DNA of 20,115 nt from a bacterium (GTDB taxonomy: Bacteria; 4484-113; JALSIF01), in assembly GCA_026981635.1 (NCBI GenBank), contig JALSIF010000137.1, forward strand, positions 1 through 20,115. The letters are read 5' to 3'. The position numbers and the translations under genes are program-made. Below, piece after piece: positions 15,761 through 20,115 of the stretch. Every line of letters begins with the position of its first letter. Position 1 is the stretch's first letter. The notes beneath the pieces were generated by a model. The model did no database searches, was not told the DNA's origin, and was given only the letters and a program-made list of their open reading frames with translations.

Positions 15761-15763
15761 ATA

Positions 15764-16642
15764 ATGTCTTCCATGGCCACGGCTGACCAGCGGCCCATCT
15801 TTCCTCCCCACCTTGCCCAGCACATTGATGTGGCCTGCCTGCTCATTGATGCGCGCCTGCCCAACTCAACCCTGTGGATTGAACAGAGCCTCAGGGGAAA
15901 GGAGCTTCTGGTGCTAAACAAGGCCGACCTTGCCCCCGAGGAGGGAGTGGGGGAGTGGGTGGCCTTCTTTCGCCGCTACGGCTATCCGGCGGTGCCGGTC
16001 TGCTCGGCCGACGGCTCGGGATTTATGGTGCTTGGCCGGGTGCTTCTGGAGTGGCTGGAGCGAAAGAGCCGTGAGCGGGAAAAGCTTGGCATCGCCCGCA
16101 CCGTGCTCCGGGTGGCGGTGGTGGGCCTACCCAACGTGGGCAAGTCCACCTTCATCAACCGGCTGGTGGGCCGGCGCAAGGTGAGGGTGGGGGATGTGCC
16201 CGGCATTACCCGCGGCCACCAGTGGGTCCGGGTGCTGGAGGATGTGGAGCTGCTGGACACCCCGGGGGTGATCCCCCTGGGCTCAGCCAGGAAGGAGAAG
16301 CAGGCCCTCTTTGCGGTGCTAAACCTCGCTCCCCTCACCGACGAGCTCCAGGGCCAGGCGGAGGAGACCCTCTATGGGCTGGTTCGCGACCACCTGAGGG
16401 AAGGCGCCCTTAAACGCTATAAGCTGGAAGAGTTTCCCGACACCCCCTACGACCTCTACCGGCAGGTGGCAGAGAAACTCTCCCTTCGCCTGCGCGGCGG
16501 CAGGCTGAACCTGCTCAAGGCCTTCCACGCCGTGCGTCGCGACCTCAACCATGGGAGGCTGGGAAGGCTCATGATTGAAAAGCCTCCCCCCGACCTCGGG
16601 GGTATCTATTCTCCCCTGTTTGAGGACCGCTCCCAGGGCTGA
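15764..16642 (+). CDS. rbgA: Ribosome biogenesis GTPase RbgA (YlqF)
   Basis: 292 residues from ATG 15764; ATG 15773 would drop three. Circularly permuted GTPase of late 50S assembly. Motif order G4 'NKAD' (52-55), G5 'CSADGSG' (80-86), G1 'GLPNVGKST' (121-129), G2 'GITR' (T149), G3 'DTPG' (165-168). The N-terminal 'FPPHLAQ' aligns with the 'FPGHMAKA' of RbgA, keeping the His implicated in GTP hydrolysis, but about eight residues after it are missing. The C-terminal ANTAR-like RNA-binding region is present. Starts 20 nt after lepB. Confidence 0.93.
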   Translation: MSSMATADQRPIFPPHLAQHIDVACLLIDARLPNSTLWIEQSLRGKELLVLNKADLAPEEGVGEWVAFFRRYGYPAVPVCSADGSGFMVLGRVLLEWLERKSREREKLGIARTVLRVAVVGLPNVGKSTFINRLVGRRKVRVGDVPGITRGHQWVRVLEDVELLDTPGVIPLGSARKEKQALFAVLNLAPLTDELQGQAEETLYGLVRDHLREGALKRYKLEEFPDTPYDLYRQVAEKLSLRLRGGRLNLLKAFHAVRRDLNHGRLGRLMIEKPPPDLGGIYSPLFEDRSQG

Positions 16643-16662
16643 AGCCAGCGGGAAGACTACCA

Positions 16663-17760
16663 ATGGCGGTACTTGAATTTACAGTCTCTCCTGAGGAGGC
16701 GGGAAGCCGCCTGGACGTGGTGGTGACCACCCACATCGTCAAGGTCCACCCGCGGGCGGCAGGATTCACCCGCTCCCAGGCCCAGCGGATGATTGAGGCG
16801 GGCTGGATCAGGGTGGACGGTGAGGTGCGCCCCAAGGGCTACCGCCTGAGCGAGGGGGAGCGGGTGGTGGTGGAGCGGCTGGAGGAGCCCACCCGCCCCG
16901 GCGGCCTCCACCCCCTGGAGCGCTACTACGTGGAGGGAAACCTGATTGAGGTGCTCTACGCCGACCAGTATCTTGCGGTGCTAAACAAGCCCAGGGGCCT
17001 TGCCGTCCACCACACCCCGGGCTCAAACCTTCCCGCCCTGATAAACATCCTGCCGGAGATGTTTCCCGCCCTGAGAAAGCGCCGCGACCCAAACCGGGGC
17101 GGCCTGGTCCACCGGCTGGACAAGCAGACCAGCGGGGTGCTGGTGATCGCCCTGGACGTCCAGACCCACCAGCTCATCGCTGACCAGTTCAAGAAGCGGC
17201 AGGTAAGGAAGGAGTACCTGGCCATCTGCTACCACACCCCACCCCAGGCTGAGGGGCTGGTCCGCCTCACCCTCTCGCGCCACCCGAGGAGCCGCAAGAA
17301 GATGGTCCCCCAGGAGGAGGGGCGGGAGAGCCTCACCCGCTATCGCTTCCTCCACCGCTGGGGGGAAAGCTACTCGGAGATGCTTTTTTATCCCCTAACC
17401 GGCCGCACCCACCAGATCCGGGTCCACGCCGACTACCTGGGGGTGCCCATCGTGGGCGACGAGCTCTACGCCCGCCGCTACAACCAGTACCTCTACCGCC
17501 TGCTGAGGGACCCCGGCTACCGCCATGCCCCGCCCTTCATCCGAAAACTTGTCGAGGCAGAATCCTTTCCCCAGTGGAGCAGGGCCCTGCTTGAGTCCCC
17601 CGGCCAGCTCCTCCACGCCCGCCGCCTCACCTTCCTCCACCCCTGGAAGGGGGAGGAGATGACCTTCACCGCCCCGGAACCTGAGATCTTCACCCTGACC
17701 CGGAGCCTGCTTGATGAGCTCTACCCCCGCTCCGACCAGCTCTCCCGCGAAGAGGAGTAG
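16663..17760 (+). CDS. Large-subunit pseudouridine synthase, RluA/RluD family
   Basis: 365 residues. The N-terminal S4 RNA-binding domain (about 14-72, 'SRLDVVVTTH', 'GWIRVDGEVRPKGYRL') is followed by the catalytic domain with 'HRLDKQTSGVLVIA' (150-163; nucleophile D153) and 'GRTHQIRVH' (247-255). It converts specific uridines to pseudouridine in 23S rRNA or tRNA; the exact site cannot be told. Between 'YARRYNQYLYR' and 'LLHARRLTFLHPW' it has some 30 residues more than typical RluD. It starts at ATG 16663, 20 nt after rbgA, and follows that ribosome-assembly gene in the same direction. rluD is the closest name. Confidence 0.92.
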   Translation: MAVLEFTVSPEEAGSRLDVVVTTHIVKVHPRAAGFTRSQAQRMIEAGWIRVDGEVRPKGYRLSEGERVVVERLEEPTRPGGLHPLERYYVEGNLIEVLYADQYLAVLNKPRGLAVHHTPGSNLPALINILPEMFPALRKRRDPNRGGLVHRLDKQTSGVLVIALDVQTHQLIADQFKKRQVRKEYLAICYHTPPQAEGLVRLTLSRHPRSRKKMVPQEEGRESLTRYRFLHRWGESYSEMLFYPLTGRTHQIRVHADYLGVPIVGDELYARRYNQYLYRLLRDPGYRHAPPFIRKLVEAESFPQWSRALLESPGQLLHARRLTFLHPWKGEEMTFTAPEPEIFTLTRSLLDELYPRSDQLSREEE

Positions 17761-17781
17761 TCTTCCACCGCCCCTCCCCCC

Positions 17782-17808
17782 TCAAGCCCCCCTGGGGTTG
17801 GCCGATTT
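17782..17808 (+). promoter_or_regulatory. Possible sigma-28 (FliA)-type promoter of flgF
   Basis: TCAAGCCC (17782-17789), 11 nt, GCCGATTT (17801-17808) resembles the flagellar sigma consensus TAAAGTTT-N11-GCCGATAA, with the exact spacing and 6 of 8 matches in the -10 part. Initiation would fall near 17815, a few bases before ATG 17821. The -35 part is weak. Confidence 0.35.
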
Positions 17809-17820
17809 ATGGGGTGGCGG

Positions 17821-18609
17821 ATGCTTCGGGGGATATACACCGCGGCAAGCGGCCTTCTGGCCAATCAGGAGCAGCTTGATATCACCGCCAACAACATCGC
17901 CAACGCCACCACCAACGCCTTCAAGCGCGACCTTCTGGTCCACCTTGCTGCGCCAAACCTCTCCATCTCCCGCATTGAGGGGATGGACCGGGTCCCCGAG
18001 CCGGGCAGGCCCATGATGGAGGCCGAGCCGGTGGGGGTGCTCTCTACCGGCATCACCGACAGTGAGGTCTTTACCGACTTTGCCCAGGGCGCCCTGGTGG
18101 AGACGGGTAGGAACCTGGACCTGGCCATCCAGGGGCCGGGATTCTTCGTCCTGCTTACCCCCCAGGGGCTGCGCTACACCCGGGCGGGCAACTTCACCTT
18201 GTCCGCCGACGGCACCCTGATCAGCCCCCAGGGCTTTCCCGTGCTGGGCGAGCAGGGTCCCATCCTCATCCAGGGCCAGCGGGTGGAGGTGGGCCGGGAC
18301 GGCATGGTGGTGGTGGACGGGGCGGAGGTGGACCGCCTCCGTCTGGTGGAGTTTGCCAACCCCCAGGGGCTGGTCAAGGAGGGGGGCACCCTCTACCGGG
18401 ACGAGGGTACCGCCGGCCTCCGGCGGGACGGCCGCTCGGTGGTGGTAAGCGGTGCCCTGGAGCAGTCCAACGTAAGCACGGTTGACGAGCTGGTGGGTCT
18501 GATCGTGAACCTGCGCCAGTTTGAGACCGGCCAGCGGGCCATCAGGGCCTACGACGAGACCCTGGAGCGGGCGGCGAGCCGGGTGGGGCTGGTGGCCCCG
18601 GCCGGCTAG
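17821..18609 (+). CDS. flgF: Flagellar basal-body rod protein FlgF
   Basis: 262 residues from ATG 17821, the position matching family N-termini ('MLRGIYTAASGLLANQEQLD'); ATG 17809 would add 'MGWR'. N-terminal rod motif 'DITANNIANATTNAFKRD' and C-terminal 'LEQSNVSTVDELVGLIVNLRQFE' form the conserved coiled-coil ends of axial proteins; the middle (about 75-200) holds the FlgE/F/G-like beta domain ('NLDLAIQGPGFFVLL'). Proximal rod subunit exported by the type III machinery powered by FliI, without a signal peptide. It is the first of the flg genes here and the less conserved of the two paralogues. Confidence 0.93.
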   Translation: MLRGIYTAASGLLANQEQLDITANNIANATTNAFKRDLLVHLAAPNLSISRIEGMDRVPEPGRPMMEAEPVGVLSTGITDSEVFTDFAQGALVETGRNLDLAIQGPGFFVLLTPQGLRYTRAGNFTLSADGTLISPQGFPVLGEQGPILIQGQRVEVGRDGMVVVDGAEVDRLRLVEFANPQGLVKEGGTLYRDEGTAGLRRDGRSVVVSGALEQSNVSTVDELVGLIVNLRQFETGQRAIRAYDETLERAASRVGLVAPAG

Positions 18610-18685
18610 CGGGAAGTTGGAGGGAAATGAAGGAGGCTTGATGGAGGGAAACAGGAAGAGCTAGGGGAGAAAGGATTGGGCTGGA

Positions 18686-18703
18686 CCCCGCCCCCGGGCG
18701 GGG
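18686..18703 (+). repeat. Perfect G+C-only inverted repeat in the flgF-flgG gap
   Basis: CCCCGCCC-CC-GGGCGGGG, an 8-base perfect inverted repeat (7-bp stem with a 4-base loop as RNA). No T-run follows, so it is not a classic terminator. It may attenuate read-through, protect a 3' end, or bind a regulator. Confidence 0.6.
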
Positions 18704-18710
18704 AGGCCTA

Positions 18711-18736
18711 GGCGGCGCGACCGACCGACCGCCGCC
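18711..18736 (+). repeat. Second hairpin with a CGAC-repeat loop
   Basis: GGCGGCG (18711-18717) pairs with CGCCGCC (18730-18736). The 12-base loop is exactly three copies of CGAC. Placed 7 nt after the first hairpin, giving a tandem structure. Confidence 0.55.
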
Positions 18737-18790
18737 CCATCCCCAGGCTTCTTCCCCCCTCCTAGGGCCAAAGCTTTGACCATGAGCGAA

Positions 18791-18797
18791 AGGAGGG
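18791..18797 (+). promoter_or_regulatory. Strong ribosome binding site of flgG
   Basis: AGGAGGG, 10 nt before ATG 18808, the best Shine-Dalgarno match among the plus-strand genes. A nine-codon reading frame (18782-18811, MSERREVRP) runs across it and its TGA overlaps the flgG ATG-ATG; it has no ribosome site of its own. Confidence 0.7.
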
Positions 18798-18807
18798 AAG
18801 TAAGGCC

Positions 18808-19596
18808 ATGATGAGGGCACTCTACACCGGAGCCTCGGGGATGAAGGGGCAGCAGTTTCGCATTGACGTTACCGCCAACAACATCGCCAACGTAAACACC
18901 ACCGGCTTCAAGCGCGACCGGGCCGAGTTCCAGGACCTCATCTACCAGAACCTGCGCGTCCCCGGCGCCACCTCCGCCACCGGCACCCAGTTTCCCACCG
19001 GCCTCATGGTGGGCCTGGGGACCCACCCGGTGGCCACCTTCAAGATGTTCTTCCAGGGCCCCCTGGTGGAGACCCAGAACCCCCTGGACCTGGCCATTGA
19101 GGGGGACGGCTTCTTCCAGGTGCTGATGCCCGACGGCACCATCGCCTACACCCGCGACGGCAGCTTCAAGATTGACGGGCAGGGGAACGTGGTGACCAAC
19201 GAGGGCTTCTTCCTGGAGCCGCCCCTCACCGTCCCCGCCAATGCGGTGGAGCTGGTCATCACCCCCGACGGGGTGGTGAACGTGCGCCTGCCCGGCGAGC
19301 CGAATCTCACCCAGATCGGCCAGATTGAGACGGTGCGCTTCATCAACCCGGCCGGCCTCCAGCCCATCGGTCGCAACCTCTTCCAGGAGACCGACGCCTC
19401 CGGGCCGCCCCAGCTGGGCCAGCCGGGGCTGGAGGGCCACGGGTTTGTGCGCCAGGGCTTTCTGGAACAGTCCAACGTGCAGATCGTGGACGAGATGATT
19501 GACCTCATCATCGGCCAGCGGGCCTTTGAGACCAACAGCAAGTCGGTCCAGGTGAGCGACCAGGTGCTGGGGATCGCAAACGAGCTCAAACGGTAG
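18808..19596 (+). CDS. flgG: Flagellar distal rod protein FlgG
   Basis: 262 residues, the usual length. 'MMRALYTGASGMKGQQFRID' and 'TANNIANVNTTGFKRDRAEFQDL' are highly conserved FlgG N-terminus; 'LEQSNVQIVDEMIDLIIGQRAFETNSKSVQVSDQVL' (read in two parts) is the conserved C-terminus. The middle holds 'NPLDLAIEGDGFFQVLMPDG'. Distal rod subunit passing through the P and L rings. It starts at ATG 18808, with a second ATG immediately after. Followed by flgA after 7 nt. Confidence 0.97.
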   Translation: MMRALYTGASGMKGQQFRIDVTANNIANVNTTGFKRDRAEFQDLIYQNLRVPGATSATGTQFPTGLMVGLGTHPVATFKMFFQGPLVETQNPLDLAIEGDGFFQVLMPDGTIAYTRDGSFKIDGQGNVVTNEGFFLEPPLTVPANAVELVITPDGVVNVRLPGEPNLTQIGQIETVRFINPAGLQPIGRNLFQETDASGPPQLGQPGLEGHGFVRQGFLEQSNVQIVDEMIDLIIGQRAFETNSKSVQVSDQVLGIANELKR

Positions 19597-19603
19597 CTGA
19601 GGG

Positions 19604-20115
19604 ATGGCTAGTCCTAGACTAAGAAGCAGTTTTCGGCGGCTTGGGGAGTTCCTTGGGGTTTCCCTGGCCGCCTTCTCCCTGCTTCTTGGGCTTTCCCTTC
19701 CGGCAATGGCAGCTCTGCCCGCGGGCACTCCGGAGTGTGCCCGGCGGGTGATGCAGGCGGTGGAGCGGGAGCTGGTGGAAGCCTACCCGGGGGTCGAAAT
19801 GGAGGTGGTGTGGCTAAACCCGCCCAGGTGCGAGAAGGCCCTCCCGCTCCACCGCATTGAACTGGTGGGCGGCGACGAGCACCGCCTCCCCCTGGTGGCA
19901 AAGCTCATGGACCGCCAGGGTGGGGTGCTCGCCTCGCTGGTGCTTCGCTCCCTCCTTGAGGTGAAGCTGCCCCAGCTGGTGGCCAAGCGGGAGTTTGCCT
20001 TCGGGGAGGAGTTTGACCCCGAGGGAATCGCCCTCAGGCAGGTCACCAAGCGCCCCGGGGAGAGCTTCCTTGCCGACCCGGGGCAGGTTTCTGGCATGCG
20101 TACCCGGATGCGCAT
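19604..20115 (+). CDS. flgA: Flagellar P-ring assembly chaperone FlgA, N-terminal 170 residues (runs off the right edge)
   Basis: Open from ATG 19604 to the window end. A basic N-terminus, then a hydrophobic stretch (about 16-36, 'FLGVSLAAFSLLLGLSLPAMA') with an 'AMA-ALP' Sec cleavage site, gives a periplasmic protein. The mature part has 'VEMEVVWLNPPRC' early on and, near the edge, 'LVAKREFAFGEEFDPEGIAL' followed by a 'GQVSGMRTRMR' stretch. This is the pattern of the FlgA SAF domain, where 'G..ar..i..G' comes next. Order flgF-flgG-flgA matches many diderms and predicts flgH/flgI beyond the edge. Two Cys flank the early mature part. GAGGG sits directly against the ATG. Confidence 0.85.
   Translation, partial: MASPRLRSSFRRLGEFLGVSLAAFSLLLGLSLPAMAALPAGTPECARRVMQAVERELVEAYPGVEMEVVWLNPPRCEKALPLHRIELVGGDEHRLPLVAKLMDRQGGVLASLVLRSLLEVKLPQLVAKREFAFGEEFDPEGIALRQVTKRPGESFLADPGQVSGMRTRMR

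Noticed and set aside
15647-15763. A longer rbgA beginning inside lepB (base 15647).
   Set aside because: The extra 39 residues are a frame-shifted copy of the lepB end, and the RbgA N-terminal 'FP.H.A' motif already follows ATG 15764.
18661-19728. A 355-codon minus-strand reading frame.
   Set aside because: It is opposite flgG, has no recognisable domain, and has the same reverse-codon composition.

Overview
The window reads as a G+C-rich (about two thirds by eye), gene-dense chromosomal segment of a flagellated bacterium with two membranes. Two things point to an outer membrane: an Mla-type phospholipid transport operon that continues into a TamB/AsmA-like giant protein, and flgA, the P-ring assembly chaperone gene, after flgF-flgG. 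The translation cluster (rpsP, khpA, rimM, trmD, rplS, lepB, rbgA) has the order typical of Firmicutes and relatives and includes RbgA, a circularly permuted GTPase found mostly in those groups. My inference is a deep-branching or Firmicutes-related diderm. I cannot name the phylum. No rRNA, tRNA, CRISPR array, transposase or phage gene was seen.

Layout. Bases 1-6510 (minus strand) hold an operon transcribed leftwards, mlaE-mlaF-mlaD-tamB-like; the last gene runs off the left edge. MlaD carries a C-terminal beta-rich domain ending in an aromatic residue, like an outer-membrane barrel. This suggests a one-protein bridge across the envelope, as in the diderm Firmicute Veillonella. Divergent from mlaE is folC (6577-7914, plus). 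Bases 7926-9207 (minus) hold two overlapping genes for [2Fe-2S] ferredoxins with large insertions between the third and fourth cluster cysteines; in one the insertion is a two-helix membrane anchor. An MFS transporter of SLC45-like type (plus) is divergent from them, followed by fliI, the flagellar export ATPase.

Bases 12156-16642 hold the translation and secretion block, with recognisable sigma-70-like promoters ahead of rpsP, khpA and rplS. LepB has an extra N-terminal Ig-like domain, and L19 has an internal insertion. An RluD-family pseudouridine synthase follows (16663-17760). Then come flgF, a structured 198-nt gap, flgG and the start of flgA, which runs off the right edge. Flagellar genes thus flank the translation block on both sides.

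The strongest genome-scale signal is near absence of the tetranucleotide TCGA: I found only four copies in 20 kb. Codons ending in TC before GA codons are written with TT instead, which suggests selection by a TCGA-specific restriction-modification system or mutation at a methylated TCGA. A second pattern is -10 boxes lying so close to start codons (folC, fliI, perhaps flgF) that leaderless or very short-leader transcripts are likely. There is no gene-free stretch longer than 300 bases.
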